A stretch of 64,000 nt of DNA, from assembly GCA_014905825.1 (NCBI GenBank), contig JACGCN010000006.1:62001-126000 (forward strand), given 5' to 3'. The notes under the pieces were generated by a model. The model saw only the letters and a program-made list of their open reading frames with translations, was not told the origin of the DNA and searched no databases. Shown in pieces: positions 23,803-36,866 of this stretch; the first letter of the stretch is position 1; the number at the start of each line of letters is the position of its first letter. A program made the translations under genes and the position numbers. Source of the DNA: Lyophyllum atratum. Its lineage: Eukaryota > Basidiomycota > Agaricomycetes > Agaricales > Lyophyllaceae.

Positions 23803-26800
23803 GACGTGCGCCCTCACTAATTCACTGCCAGACCAGCTGTCCTCGTCACTATGAAAGATAGACCTAGTGCGTTTCCACCAAGAACTACACGGCACCAGTT
23901 CCACGAACAGCAACTGTGTACGCCAAACCGGCGTCACCGAGACAAGCTGTCACTAACTAACGAATGACATCGTTCAGAACTACAAGAAGTGGCCGACGGG
24001 GCCGATTTACGAACTCTACGTAGCCATCGAGGGGAAGCTTCCACAGTCTTAGATCTGGACTGAAGAGAGCGTTACTAACAGAGGCGCACGGTGGATATAT
24101 CTGTGTCAAAAGGCGGCCCGGAGGGCCATGACTTCGTTGAGATGACTGATCATGCTGAACACCAGTAGCAAGAGCTATCAAATGAAGTCGTAACAAAGGA
24201 GGAAGAACTCGAGAAACAGTGTCCGAATCACTCACGGGATCGCAGTTCTACTAGGCTTGGGTGGGCGTCGACCAGGTCATATATGTGACGGCATCATCCA
24301 TGGTCACCGTCAATTAAATCTGACAGAATCTGGAGCCCCAATGTAAGGTCTTCCCTTGACGTCGTCGTCGATAGATACGCTGCAACAGATTCCTTACAGA
24401 AAAGAGAACCTCGGCTAGGCTAATCCTGGAACCGACCCCTCGAGGACCAATGAATGATATGACCAGGATGGATTCGCATTTAGTGAGCGAAGTCGTGATG
24501 TACAATTCGACCCGTACTTCAGGAACTTAGTGCTACATCCGAACCCCGTCGTGATAGAATCTCTCTTGGATTATCGGTGGAAGCGAAAATCTTGATGGGG
24601 ATGGATGATGGCTTCAACGAAGTCCTTCACCGCGGAGGAGGTTGTGACGAGGAAATCGTTCCCACTGGCAGGACGGCCGTCTAATTTGAGCGCATATTCC
24701 CTCGAGGGCCGAGATATGTAGTGCTATCTTATTTATCGTGACGTTCCGTGAGGAGTTGAGTGAGATAAACTGCCCCTGCTTTTGAGCAGGATCTGCTCGT
24801 GACGTTTAAGGAGTGATTAGTGGTGTGAAAGCTCCCGAAGCACAAGATGCCGTGAGACAGGACCTGTCAGGAAGAGCTGGGCGATGATCACGCTGAACAA
24901 GCAGGTCCCCGATCTGCGTAGAGTTTACATGACCTCAACGCATGCAACCTGTGCGCATTGCCCATTTTTCAATATTGGAAGGCTCCCAACTCTTGCAAAA
25001 GCCTGCTATCGTGCGTAGTCTCTCGTCTTGAAATGCTCGTGTGTGATGTGCTAAGAGCAGCCCGCGGAGAAGCTTGTGATAACTCATAGAAACGAGGGAT
25101 GAAGTTATAAAACGGAGCAGTCGTTGAGATGTGCGATTGGGAAGGCGATGGCAAATAACGGTCATGGAAGTCCGCGCCACACGCGTCCACCTCATGGCAG
25201 AAGTTCTTCTCTCGTGGTTCTGTAAAGCTGATAGACAATCACGCTCCGCCTCAGTTCCTCCGCTGTTCTGAAGTCCGATATCGGCATGCTCACCTTTCTC
25301 TGAATTTTCAAGCTAGACCTCTTGTTACCCCTCCTTGGGTCTTCGGCTGTTCCGGCTCATCTTTCATGGCACAAATTCAAGTCGCCACTGGAATACTTGG
25401 ATGGCCTTCATCAGGGAAAAAACACCCAGCAACTTGGTCCTTCCCCTCGTATGGTTTCTCTGGACCGGAGTTGCTATCGCCGAGCGTGTCACGGAGAAAA
25501 ACTCGTCACGCGCTTGGTATGAAAATGCAGTTGTTCTTCTCAACTGACAGCGGCGCTCCGTAAGTATGAATACCTGACGGCTCTATGAAAGTCAACCAAG
25601 GCATTTGAAGTACCTCCCATCGTCAACCCACCATGGATGTTGGCATCGTGACTCGACGCCGCCTCCCCACCTCCCTTATCGGTCGGGCCCCCATCGCGCT
25701 CGCTGCACAAGTTTCTTCTCCGTGAGATGGAGGTGGCGTGGCTCATTGGACATTGGCTCATTCTCCTTTCATATGGTGGCGTCGTTATCCTGACTTCCTT
25801 CCGCATCTAACCTCCTTCAGGGAAACTTGTGCTTGAAGTGCGGATTCCTAATCTTCTTGAAAGCTCGCTTCGTTGGCATGAAACTGATGTCAGGGACAGG
25901 TTTGACCAATCCTTGCGTTATATCCAGTAACCCTGCCACGAAGGTGCTACGAGTCCGGTAACGTACAGAGTCCTGCGTCTTGTGTCCACGTGGTATATCG
26001 CATTTTTCTTCTGGTTCGCCATCGCTGCGAGACATCGCACGTCGTCTGAAATCGGTATGTATTGGGGTATCATGGACTGTAAATTAAATGGGGGAGGTAC
26101 AACTTCATCAATCATCTCAGGGTCGAGAGGCCCTTAGGAGGGAAAATGCGTCGCGTTAACAGGGTAAAGACGAGTGAGATGTTGTTCAGCTCACCCCTTC
26201 GCAAACAATGAATTTCTCCTTGGCCCTAGCCTACGTGTCGGATTCGTCGCAGACAAGCGGGACTAGACATTCAGACCATTGCGCGAAAGTCTAGCCCGTT
26301 TATTTTCGGGCAGATTAGTCAGAGCCAAGTCAGACGTAGGATACATTCTTATCACCAGCGCTCCGTGAGACGTGGTTCTGGTTCTTGGGGGCGTGGAAGG
26401 CGTGATATGATCATCCGCGTCAAAAGGGGAAACTGACTGCAAGCTCTGGCCAGTTGCCATCCAATAGAAGGAGACGGGATATGAGAGGCTCCAAATGCGC
26501 CTGACTGTCGTCCTCTAAACGCACGAGGTGTAAATACATGCCACTTTCGCTGTTCTTCATGCGCTCCTCGCTCAGGCACCACGGACATACAATGGAGTAA
26601 ATTCCCGAAGTCTGAGGATATGAGGTTTCTATCCCATATCCCGTGATTATGCGACCATCAAGGGCGGCGGATGTCAATCGATTTCGCACAACTCCGAGCG
26701 GCGGTTTGTACAGGATAGGGTCAGAGTCAAGCGTTCCAGCCTCCAAATCATAGCGAGATCGGAGTTTCCAAAAAGGTTCGGCCGGAAAACTGGATGAACG

Positions 26801-27764
26801 AACGTTGGCTGCGGAAGCCTGAGTAAAGGTGCAGCACCTGAATAAAGTGGTCATGCGTCACATAGACCGTCAAGCGATAGGCGGAGGGAAGGTATGTCGC
26901 ACCCATGTGGGTAACTTTATGCCACGAGCTTTGTCCGAGACGGAGTATGCTGAACTTGAGTTCGTTGACGCGAGGGAAAAATTAGAGACGGAGATGTGGC
27001 GAGCGACGGCTCGCATGTGGACTCGTCGTTAAAATAGAGCTGGGATCGGGATTGAGGAAGCTTCAGAAATTACACTGGGAGTCTGGGAGAGGGACGGTCA
27101 TGGAGGACAGAGAGAAGTGTGCGAATCTGGTTAAAAAGTATAAGAACTTGGAAGGGGATGGCGTATTGGTTCAGGCAAAGGCGTGCAATACATACCAAAA
27201 TGCGGAGAGATTCTGGGGAAGTTGGAAAGCCTGGAAATATGTTCACGCTCCGGCTCACGTTAAGTTCACGTTGCGCTCACGTGGATGGCGACCAGGTACA
27301 TTCCCCTGTTTTGGGCCGATTGTGGGAAATCAGGTCCAAAACTGGGACTGATGGACCCTTACTGACCAAAATTGGCTTAGAGTTTGACAGTGTAGTTATC
27401 GTGTGCCCAACTGAGAATCTATGTTTTGCCTTCTGCGCTTCACACCCGACATATCGCCGTGCCTCATCGGTCGCTGCTGGTGGGGACTGGGCTGAACTCG
27501 GCTTTTATATCTCCTACTAGCCTCTGTGGAATCTGAATCAACCTCTTTCATCATCGTTCAGGGATACAAGTCATTTCGTGTGAGCCTGCCGCTTCAATTC
27601 CTTTGTTGTAAGCCCAAGAACACACAGATCTATATGTGACCTTCTGATCTTCGAATCAGCTAAGGGTGTTCTCACTGTGGTTCCCTTACCCCCTTCTTAC
27701 ACCCAAAATCGCGTGGCCTTGCGGTCATCGACCCGTCTCTCTTGCTTTCGCCTTTGTGTCCGCT
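23803..27764. other. Gene-poor 4-kb stretch
   Basis: No gene is firmly supported. The longest frame is a minus-strand 144 codons at 26420-26854 (listed separately). Other frames, including 27052-27520 on the plus strand, are short and without recognisable domains. The final few hundred bases likely include the promoter of the Zn2Cys6 factor. Confidence 0.35.
26420..26854 (-). CDS. Unrecognised open frame, possible gene fragment
   Basis: A 144-codon frame opens at a true ATG (26854). I do not recognise it. It reads evenly as protein, with RSRYDLEAGTLDSDPILYKP, RLTSAALDGRIITGYG, an IVCPWCLSEE segment and a leucine-rich end HLEPLISRLLLLDG. It could be one exon of a larger gene or a relic. There is no signal peptide and no supporting neighbour. 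Confidence 0.25.
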   Translation of the reverse strand: MTTLFRCCTFTQASAANVRSSSFPAEPFWKLRSRYDLEAGTLDSDPILYKPPLGVVRNRLTSAALDGRIITGYGIETSYPQTSGIYSIVCPWCLSEERMKNSESGMYLHLVRLEDDSQAHLEPLISRLLLLDGNWPELAVSFPF

Positions 27765-30700
27765 ATGGTGGCTAGCGCCAATAGCGACGTCTACTCTCCG
27801 TTCCAGCACACCATGAACCACGACGAGGGGGCACAATCCAGCGAAGATGGGTCAGGACTTCACTCGCCAACGCACTTCGGAACGTCGTTTTCCTCTCCAC
27901 ACAGTGACAGTTGTAAGTTGTTGCTATCGCAGCCACAAGTATTTGCATTATGAATTCTCACCCAACTTCTTTCAATAAAGTCCGGTATCAACATGAATCT
28001 CTTGGAGTTCAACGTGCCGCGGCCATTGTTGCGCCGCAATACGACTACGCTACGTCTTTAAACGTGCAACAGCCTCCGCTGCTTGATACGCCGCTACAGC
28101 TCCCGAGTCCAAGCGCCCAACATGTCACTTTTTCAGGCCATTATCCCGTTGCCCTTCCACATCGTAACCACATTGCGCATGACTTCCCTGTTCAGTCTCT
28201 TTTAAATTCTCGTCTCCCTCCCGTCCATGGCGGCGGACCTATAGACCTAAACTATACCAGCCCTTCCGAGCGACGGTTGCCTGGTGGATCGTCTCATGAC
28301 CATCCCTATTCGAGACTGGCCAGAATGTCCTCTCCAGTGCCCATGGATGGCGATCGCAGACCTCCTCCCATGTCATCATCATCCGAGCGCAAAGAACCTT
28401 CCATGAACTCTCCTGTGGCGAGTGGATCACGCGAAATTCGAAAGGAGATATCCACAGTTGTCATAGCCTGTCGTCAATGGTATGTTCTACGTCCATTATG
28501 TTCTTTCATTAAGCCTTATAACGGAATACTAACGGATTGCGGGCTTCGTTACCCTGCTTGTCTCTCCATAGCCGTAGCCGCAAAATCCGTTGCGACTCAA
28601 CGAGACCCGTATGTAACAATTGCGTCCGACGATCCAACGTATGCGAGTACGATTCGGTTCCAAAACGACGGGGTCCAGATAAGAATCCTGGTACGCGCCA
28701 GCGGTCATGTAAAAAGCGGCCTCTAGACGGATCTGTACCTCCTCCCCCGAAGCGCAAGCGCACCGCCATCGACCGCTCTTCTGACACCCGCGACTCTGCG
28801 CCCTCTACATCGAAGGTCAAGGAGAACATGGCGAGCGATAAGCGTTCACAGTCCTCACCAAGGCATCAAGAGCGTCTGCACGATGCACGCTCTCAGGAAC
28901 GTCTGCAGCATGATCCTGGATCACCGATAGAGTTGAAGATCACAACCGAAGGTCTGTCTCCCGGAGTGGTTAGTGCCCAATAAGTCGCCTTCGTGGTCCC
29001 CATTGCTGATAGCTTTATATAGCAGGAACAATCCCCGACGTCTCGCCGGCACATACCATATTCGTTTGAGCACAGTCGGTACATGAACTCGTCCTTTCCT
29101 CGCCAGTTGGATGTCAACATCATGAGATCGCCACATACCCAACATCAGAAGGTTCGCATCCCCGCCTCGCCAAGCGTCAAGCAAGGGCAGAAGGTGTGGT
29201 GGAATAACTTCTTGACGACATACCCGTGAGTAAAGTATCTGTTCCCGATCATAACCCTCTTTTTAAGTTTAATCTGTACAGGCTGACAGCCATTGAACGA
29301 GACCTGACCTATTTGTTCGTTTTTATCTGTGGCCTGAAGGTCTCTATTGATGAGCTAAACGGCGGAGCAGATTCCAGGACACTGGCTACTGGCTTTGCTT
29401 TCTTAACCTCGACTACTTCCTCAAGACACTTGCGGACGAGGAGCTCAGGTTATCCATCCAGCCTGCGTTCATCTACGCCGGACTCGCCATGGCAACGCTG
29501 ATGAAATCAAGTGAAGTGGAATTCAAAGCACCTGGTCGCGAGCGTGCTCTATGGCTTCAGGGCACCGCGCAAACATATCTGGAAACTTCTTTGGCTTCTG
29601 AATGGATCGACGCTTCGCTCGCGGAGGCCGCTTTGGTGAGAATACACGATCGTCATCATGTCGAGCGTCCCGAGCCTTACCATCTCTAGATCCTTGCTCT
29701 CTTCGAAACGTCTGCCCATCCTATGTACAACCCGGACCGCGTGGAGCAGGCTCTGCTTCACCTCGACAGCATCGTCCGTACCACCAGCCTTACCACCATT
29801 GACGCCAACGAGCCCGACGTTGTGCATTATCCCGCGGGCTCTGTCCCTATGGTCAATCTCGACCCCCTCGGTGACGATTCGCCCGACAGGAAATGCACTT
29901 GCATACCGTCTGACGCCGCTCAAACACCTAACCCCTTTTCTTCGTGGTCGTATATCCTCCCGTGGGATCCAACTTGGACCGACGGCGAAATTCGTGACGA
30001 GGAATGCCGCCGCCTCTGCTGGAGCGCCCTTAGCCTCATGTGTAACTACGTGTCGCAGTGCGTTGCTTTCAATCGTGATCCACCAAACTTTTTCCTGATG
30101 GACTCTTCAAATGTGAGTTCTTCTACCCCACCTCACCAACTCAGAGCCTATCTGATGGAATCGTTAGTACGCAATTCTCTTCCCTGGCGAAGTCCTCGAT
30201 CGTGTATCGCCAACTTACCGTGGGAGCACCTCTCCGTCAACGAAAGAATCCGTCTGGGCGCTCTATTGCCGTAGCATGCTCCTTTGGAGCTTCACTAATC
30301 GTCTCAGGACCAGCACGGCTCCGAATGACGAAAAGGTCGAGCTCATCTATGACGCGTGGGCTGAGGCCCAGTCGCTTCAGGACTCGTTACGTATCCACGA
30401 TTGTAACCTTGATACGGCGCTCATTTACATGTGTCGGGAATATGTGTACAAGTGAGTCCGCCTATCCTTCTTTTCTCGTTGTTGCCGTCGCCTTTCTATT
30501 TTTCCCGCTATTTGTTGGTTTTTTTCTCTATTCTGCCACGTTCGGCTTGTTCGGTCATCGTGAACGAATACTAGCAGCAAGGAAATGGAGCTGACGTGCG
30601 GTTCAACAGCACGCAGATCACGATTACACAGACGTTGCGCAGGTTGGTGCCTCCTTCCTTTGAGTAGGTACCTTTGCATTTTTGACGCTTTTCTTAGCTT

Positions 30701-31293
30701 ACAAGGTTTGGGCAGTGGACCGCCTATTTTCAAGCGCAAACATGCAGAGGAGTGGCGTAAGTAGCCTTCCCTTTCTACAATGGCGTACCCGTTCGTCATT
30801 CTAATTTTTCGTATCTTCTTACTCGCAGTATGGTACCAGGATCGTGTGATCCAGATCGTCCGGTCGGCCATTAGCCATCTTGGGGGAGTGCAAGGATACC
30901 AATTGACACGGCGACCGTACCAAGTCATGTGGTTCGCCAATCAGCTTTCAATGTATGCATCCTTCCTCAGTTTCTGTCCTTCAGGATCATTCTGACCTGC
31001 CACATGTTTCATTAGATGTCTGGTGCTCTGGAACTACGATCGCAGCTTGAAGAATGCCCTTGTTCTGGCCAAGTCAATTCTGCTCCCAGTTGAGGTGATG
31101 ACGAATCTCTGGCCATGTCCTGGTGTGTGCCTGCGGCTTCCTCTGAGCGAAGTCGGGATTTTTGATATCCCTTTGTGATTCCGTAGCTCTACAGCGCCAG
31201 TCAGAGGATCTGCGATCACGTCTGATCGAAGCATGTAATGAAGAGGGGCTAGATCCGCCGATGCCGACGAACTACACCCTTCCGTCCTTATGA
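27765..31293 (+). CDS. Zn(II)2Cys6 fungal transcription factor
   Basis: This is predicted to be a nuclear sequence-specific regulator. ATG 27765 opens a Ser/Pro/His-rich, probably disordered N-terminal region over two exons. The binuclear zinc cluster is ACRQC-RSRKIRCDSTRPVCNNC and ends VRRSNVCEYD, with all six Cys present. An intron splits the second Cys codon (TG|C). A basic linker follows (KRRGPDKNPG, PPPPKRKRTA). The C-terminal half matches the fungal-specific transcription factor middle region: WWNNFLTTYP, LCFLNLDYFLKTLADEELRL, IQPAFIYAGLAMATLMKSSE, ERALWLQGTAQTYLE and RRLCWSALSLMCNYVSQCV. The last exon ends MPTNYTLPSL with TGA at 31291-31293. About ten exons are needed; borders between 30.2 and 31.2 kb are approximate. 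The target pathway is not visible. Confidence 0.85.
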
Positions 31294-31975
31294 GTATAAC
31301 CCATCTCGCCCTCATTATCCCCCCGCCCACACACACTGGTGCAGTCGGATTCGATTTGAACTCGACATCATATCCGCATACCCTTCACAGGACGTTTTCG
31401 ATTCCATTTTACGCTTCCTACCCACTCCGCTTTGGTGCCCACGACGCGCTACCCTTGTATTCGTTCTTTGTACACCGGTATTCAAGCTCATTGTAATGCT
31501 TCTCATTCACTTGTACCCAAGACAATTCGCGACTCGCACACCGTCTCTCCCGTCTACACATTCATTTTACCTTTTGTTTTTTTTTGTTGGCAGATTTATA
31601 ATTCCTAGCACACCACTCGCATGCCACCTGTTACCATATTTGCCTAATCAAAGGAGCCCATGGGCCTATGTAACGACCCGACGATTCAGCTTTCCATGCT
31701 TCAACTTTCGGGATCCAAATGTGGTTTGGTATGTCATCAAGTTCGGGTACATTCTGGTATATTGCTGTAACAGTGTTCGGCCACTTAATTAGTGAGTGCC
31801 AATGGCATGAGAAAGAGAAGTTGCCTATATCGGATGACATGGCGTTGATAGGTATTGACGCGACGTTGTCGATTGTTTGTCTATCTGCCGTTGTCGTTTC
31901 TGAACTCCTTTTCTGGCAGTGGTTATACCCCAGCTTATATCTTTGTTCCACACTGTTATAATTCCTTCCCGACCG

Positions 31976-33243
31976 ATGATCGCGTCCTTTGTGCCTCAGG
32001 AGATAATCAACGCAATCATCGAGTCGCTTCCCACCCCGCTATGGAGTTCCACGCTCCGTACTTGCAGCCTCGTGTCCTCATCATTCCGTGACCCAGCGCA
32101 GCGACAACTGTTCAAAGTCATCCATGTCTCGCTTCTACCGCCCCTCCGTTCACGTAACACGACTCTCTGCGGTACCCTAATCGATAACCCTCGGCTCTGC
32201 AGCTTCGTCAAAGCACTCCACATTTTCATTGGCTCGGAATCCTTCGATGTCGATACGACATCCAGCACTCTAACGAGGTTGAGGCGATTGAATCATTTGT
32301 CTCTGACGGCGAGGGACGCTGGGGCGAAGTGGGAGTCCCTGCCGAAATCGTTTCAGAGGGACGTTTGCGAGATATTGCTAGTGACTACTACGCTGCGTAG
32401 CCTCACGCTACGCAATATAATGGGCTTTCCTACCCATGCTATTTGCCAATGCCCGCAGTTGCTAGCTTTGCATGTGTGGAGCGCCTGGTTTTATAGGGTC
32501 CCAGGTCAGCCTTGTGACGGAAGCGAAACGCAGGGATACCTGCAGAAGCTCAGACTGGGGGGTGATGCCACGATTGGGCCTCTGCAATGCTCGCTGCTTG
32601 GGGGGTCTTCACCCTTGTCGATCGCTCGACTTCGTAGACTGAACGCTGAGATATGGAGCGACATGAGCTTTACGGAGCTTATTAAATTGCTCGAGCTCTC
32701 AGGGTCGTATATGGAAGACCTTGAGCTTACTATCTTTGCAGGTACTTAGGTATCACTTTCAAGCTCTAATCCTGAACGAAACGCTGCCTCCATCTTTTTA
32801 CAGTGCCAACCAACTTTCAAGCTCTTCCGATCATCAACAAACTACAGACATTCACGCTGCACCCTCAGGACCGGGAAGTATTCCTCAACACCCCCACCTT
32901 CTTCGAATCATTTCCTCCCATCAACAACCTCACAGAAGTTGCCATAACCGGCGACGTCAGGCTTCTGTATAACGAAAGTGACGCAAGGACGTGGAGACGT
33001 CTCGATGAACTCCTGACGAGAAAAAGACATGATGTATGGTTACGGCTCGTAAAGATAACGATCCCAATCTACTCGTACAAAGCGGCGACGGTGGCCTCAG
33101 AAAATGATTCCGTACTGGGGTTTTTCCGGGAGACGATGCCGGGGTTGGTTGGGGTCGGGAAACTTGGCGTGGATGTACAATGGCCTTGTACGAATTTTCC
33201 TGGTGAAGGGGTGGTTCTAGTGGGAAATTCTTCTGAATCTTGA
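31976..33243 (+). CDS. F-box-like protein (copy at 32 kb)
   Basis: F-box proteins recruit substrates to SCF ubiquitin ligases through Skp1. Two exons (31976-32741 and 32804-33243) join in frame through a 62-base intron, giving about 401 residues. The N terminus VPQEIINAIIESLP, then STLRTCSLVSSSFRDPAQRQ, has the usual F-box spacing. Leu-rich repeat-like text follows (CSFVKALHIFI, LTRLRRLNHLSLT, TTLRSLTLRNI, CPQLLALHVW). The second exon gives VPTNFQALPIINKLQTFTLH and the tail GVGKLGVDVQW. ATG 31976 is chosen because the frame upstream has no ATG. Families like this are highly expanded in Agaricomycetes and their substrates are unknown. Confidence 0.75.
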
Positions 33244-33708
33244 AGGATGCCATCCACATGGAGTTCTGTGTATACAAGTTTGATACCGTTTTTTCTCACT
33301 TCTTCCAAAGACAGAAGAACACAGGAATCCAGTGACTTTTGGTAACCTTTTTCCTTCATGCGCGGATGAGGATGCGCATTCTCTTACGTTGGCGAGCACT
33401 TCTTGAAGATCTCCAAGCCAAGTAGTCGGTAGCATAGTATTGCATTCTATCAGATCCGACGAAAAGGGATAGGCCGAGGATAGGCGTCACGTCCATATCT
33501 ATCAGAGACATACGCGATAACCAAGATATACAGTTACAATACGTATAAGGTACATCGATACCTTGATTCGGTTCACTCTTCCGTTCCCATGTTTTGCCAA
33601 TACACTCCATTGATGCCTATTAAACGAATGTCATCAAAGCTATCACATCGACCACCAGAATACTCTTACCATCCAGACGAAAGCCGATATCCAAGATGAG
33701 ATGACGAT

Positions 33709-35185
33709 TCAATATGCATTCCCAGCACTTGGAAGACCGTTCGGGAAGTACTTCTTGAAGAGATGCGGGTAATGCCTCTGTCCCACGTCGGGGTGGCTCC
33801 TGTCATCATCAGAGAACAAAAGTCGACGTCATCAGCGATGCACTTCATACATAGATCTAAATACGTACTTCACCCTCCCAATCAGTCCCACTTGCCCAGA
33901 GGGCGCTTGGTCGAATTCTGAAAAGTTGACGGCTATGTCGACCAGTCAGTAAAAAAAATGACGTAGATATAACAAAAAAGAGAAGGAATGCACCATCTGT
34001 CGCTGCGACTTCGCCCCGGCCTTCTTTGAGTTTGAGTATTTCAGGCGGGACTGGATGTAGGAGTTAGGTAAGCTCCCAGCGAAGAAAGGCGATACTTACA
34101 CTCTAGCTTCTTCTCGGTCAGTCTTACGTCGAGGCTGATATTCTGGAAGAACGGGACAGAGTACCGAGGCGTCGCGGGTTCGCCTGGTCCGGCTCGAGGC
34201 GAGAGAACGCGATGCGACGTAGCGCGTGCGAGGCCTTGGGTGACGAATTCGAGAGCTACGAGGACATTGTATCATGTTAGGTCTCGCCGACTGAGGAATA
34301 CGAAGCTCCCGGACCTTTGCCGATGTTGACGACGAATGTGCCCGGTATGGGGGGTACATCGATCCACTGGCCGGAGAGGTTTTGAACTTGAAGGCCTTTA
34401 TGTGAGGAGGCTTGAAGGAGCTGCGGACTGCATCAGAAACCATCATTCATGAAAGACATAGGGATAACTAACAAAAGTCAGGAATCCTGCGTCATAATGT
34501 GGCCCGACCCCTTGGTCGTCCGCGTCTGCATCTGTAACTACGGGGTACTGGACAATCTTGGAGCGGTGTTGCATGTTCTCGTCAGTGTCGTAAAAGTAGT
34601 TGAGCGCGTCTGGAGCGAGGCCGAAGGCTTCGGCAAGTAGGGAGATGAACTCGTAGCTCAGTGCTTGCACCTGATCGAGGTAACGTTCCTGATTCGCGCG
34701 GAAGCCTGGTATGAGCGATTCCTCTGGCCACTGCAGAGTGAGCGTTAGCGTACGGCTCATATGGCCAGGATATAGGAACGTACCTGAGATGGACCCCATA
34801 GCCTCCAATATTCCGGAACATCTTCACCGTCTCTCCACCTCGTCTCGTGCTTGGTAGCGAGGTCAAACTGCTCCCTATGATCGATTTTCCCCTTCGTCAG
34901 CTCCGCTCCAAGCCTGGAGTACCCGAGGAAGTGCGGCGAGTGTACCATCCGGATCCGGTCCTTCTCCTCCTGAGGCAGTGCGAAAAGCTTAGGGATGTAG
35001 TCGATGAGGTCTGAAATATCATCGGACGATACTGGAGGGTTGGAGAGGTAGAGGAAGCCGACGTTGATCAGGGCATGGCGTAGTTGTGCGATGAATTCGG
35101 GTTTGTTTGACTCGAGAAGCGAGTAGTCGATGATAGGAACGCTAGAGAAGTTTGCACCAGATGCGGAGTCGGTGCTCGATGCCAT
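33709..35185 (-). CDS. 2-oxoglutarate/Fe(II)-dependent dioxygenase, isopenicillin-N-synthase-like
   Basis: Enzymes of this fold use Fe(II), O2 and usually 2-oxoglutarate to hydroxylate or desaturate small molecules. ATG 35185 opens the N-terminal DIOX_N part: VPIIDYSLLESNKPEF, LINVGFLYLSNPPV and PHFLGYSRLGAELTKGK. Catalytic-core residues are in place. HYDAGFLTF gives the iron ligands His and Asp, ATSHRVLSP gives the distal His, and RYSVPFF gives the Arg-x-Ser pair that holds the co-substrate. Intervening exons carry GLQVQNLSGQWIDVPPIPG and TFVVNIGKG. The last exon is SHPDVGQRHYPHLFKKYFPN ending AGNAY, stop TGA at 33709. About six short introns interrupt the gene. It looks intact; the substrate is unknown and no biosynthetic partners are adjacent. 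Confidence 0.87.
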
Positions 35186-36866
35186 CGTCGTTAGTGTTCG
35201 AAAGACTTGGTATGACAGTTGGTGAGCAGATATGATTTATAGAAAGAGATCCGCCCCTTTACCTTTCAAGCTTGGGAAAAGTCAGCATCTTGACTGACAA
35301 GAATCGTGCCAGATGACGCGATTGTTCGAGCTCGTGATTACCTCTGCTTGCTGAGAACCGTATAAAATGTTAGCATAATAGAGAGACGTCAAAATTTATC
35401 TACATACATGACTTGGAGATCGTATACAGAGGCAAATGTAGGGGGCGCGGTGAGTGCAGGGAGAGGATGAACAAAGGTTGCAATTGTGGTTGTCATCAAG
35501 GCCTGTGCCGGAAATAATAAAATATTTTGATCGGGTCGGAGCTCCTTTCTTCTTCCGCGACCGCCATGTCGCGCTTGAGGCCCCTCGGGCTATACCTCGT
35601 TGCACCTCATTGGATCACAGGCCTGAACTAGCAAAATTCGACCTTCTCTCCTTCGAGGCATGTGTGAAAGCTAAACAACCCTTTGACAATTTGTTGAAGA
35701 AGGCACATTTGCTGACCCCATGAAATTGTCCTGGAAGTGTTCGAACACCTTGTCAGCGGAGGCCAAGTCGCAGTTCCCTGCTGGCAGGACGTCATCAAAT
35801 CCGGCTCCTCTGTCTGAGATGGCTCACAACGCGTATGCTCGCAGTGAAGGCGCTTGTACTCGCGAACTACACACTTTTGGCGCGATTTGAAGGTCTATAA
35901 CTTTCAGCCCAGATACCGCAAACGTGCTGCTGTCGCGTGGTAACCTATGCCTGACATATCTGGAAACCGTCGACACAACTGATTGCCTTCACAGCTGGCC
36001 ATAACATTTTACGGTTGACTGAAATACTTCGCGATTAATACCTGCGTGTTCAAACGTTCACGTTTAAGTTGGATCCTTTTTCCAACTCCCGAGGAACTCA
36101 GTTCCTTGCCTTAGCCTACCTTCAATATCGATCACGCCCTCTGGCCTATCCGGATCATATTTCTCTCTCCAAGCAGGAAGATATCGCAGTCGGTCGAGAT
36201 GCCCGGAACCTAGGAATTTGCGCCTCAACCAAGCATTTTCTAAACCTCTAACTCATGTCGAACCTTACTTTTCTCGACTTGCCACGGGGCCAGCGTGCCA
36301 CACTCAATTTTGGCAAAATTGGCCTCATGGATTTCCTGGACATATGTCGCTGCTCCATAGGTACAACATTGGAAGACCTCAGCCTCCCCAATGCAACTAC
36401 CTCCTTGGCGTCATCTCTCGTTCGTGCTCTACATTCCTGGAATAATCTTATACATGTGACTCTTATGACCTACTTACCATTCAAAGCGTTCGTAGGAAAA
36501 CTTTGGGCTCCAGTTCATCTGACGAAGAAAGCAGATGGCCCATGGGCGTTCGCCGTTCAATGTTGGAATTTCTCAAATAAACCCGCGCAATCCATAATCT
36601 TTATCCCTGTACATAATTACATTTTCTCTAGTCACTTTTTTCTTTCGGCGTTCACCTGCAGACCTGTATACCGTTGAAAGCCGTTGACCAAGGTGAGGAT
36701 GAGCATGAGAGGGTGTTAGCACAAGTAACAATAAATTGATTGATGTCAAATTATTATCCGCGCAAGACTTAGATGTTCCCTCGATTGACTTAGCGTATTT
36801 CTACTTTACTAACGACGTCCTCCATCAGTGATCTGCCTGTTGCGACTCCAACCCCCATCCTTCTCG
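35186..36866. other. Stretch with F-box-like relics, upstream of a membrane-protein gene
   Basis: Apart from decayed F-box-like frames (listed as 35454-36677) I see no gene here. The first 200 bases are the dioxygenase upstream region. Confidence 0.4.
35454..36677 (+). pseudogene. Decayed F-box/leucine-rich protein
   Basis: Scattered plus-strand frames look like pieces of one F-box-like gene. The frame from about 35454 ends ACVKAKQPFDNLLKKAHLL and then stops. The frame at 36255 has SNLTFLDLPRGQRATLNFG, TLEDLSLPNATTSLASSL and WNNLIHVTLMTYLPFKAF, a leucine-rich pattern like the F-box-like genes at 32 and 57 kb. No continuous gene can be built because of stops and frame changes between about 35720 and 36250. 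Assignment is by pattern only. Confidence 0.35.

Noticed and set aside
22683..23854. Plus-strand open frames of 60-208 codons opposite the ADP-ribosylglycohydrolase
   Set aside because: They mirror the GC-rich third positions of the real minus-strand gene and have no motif of their own.
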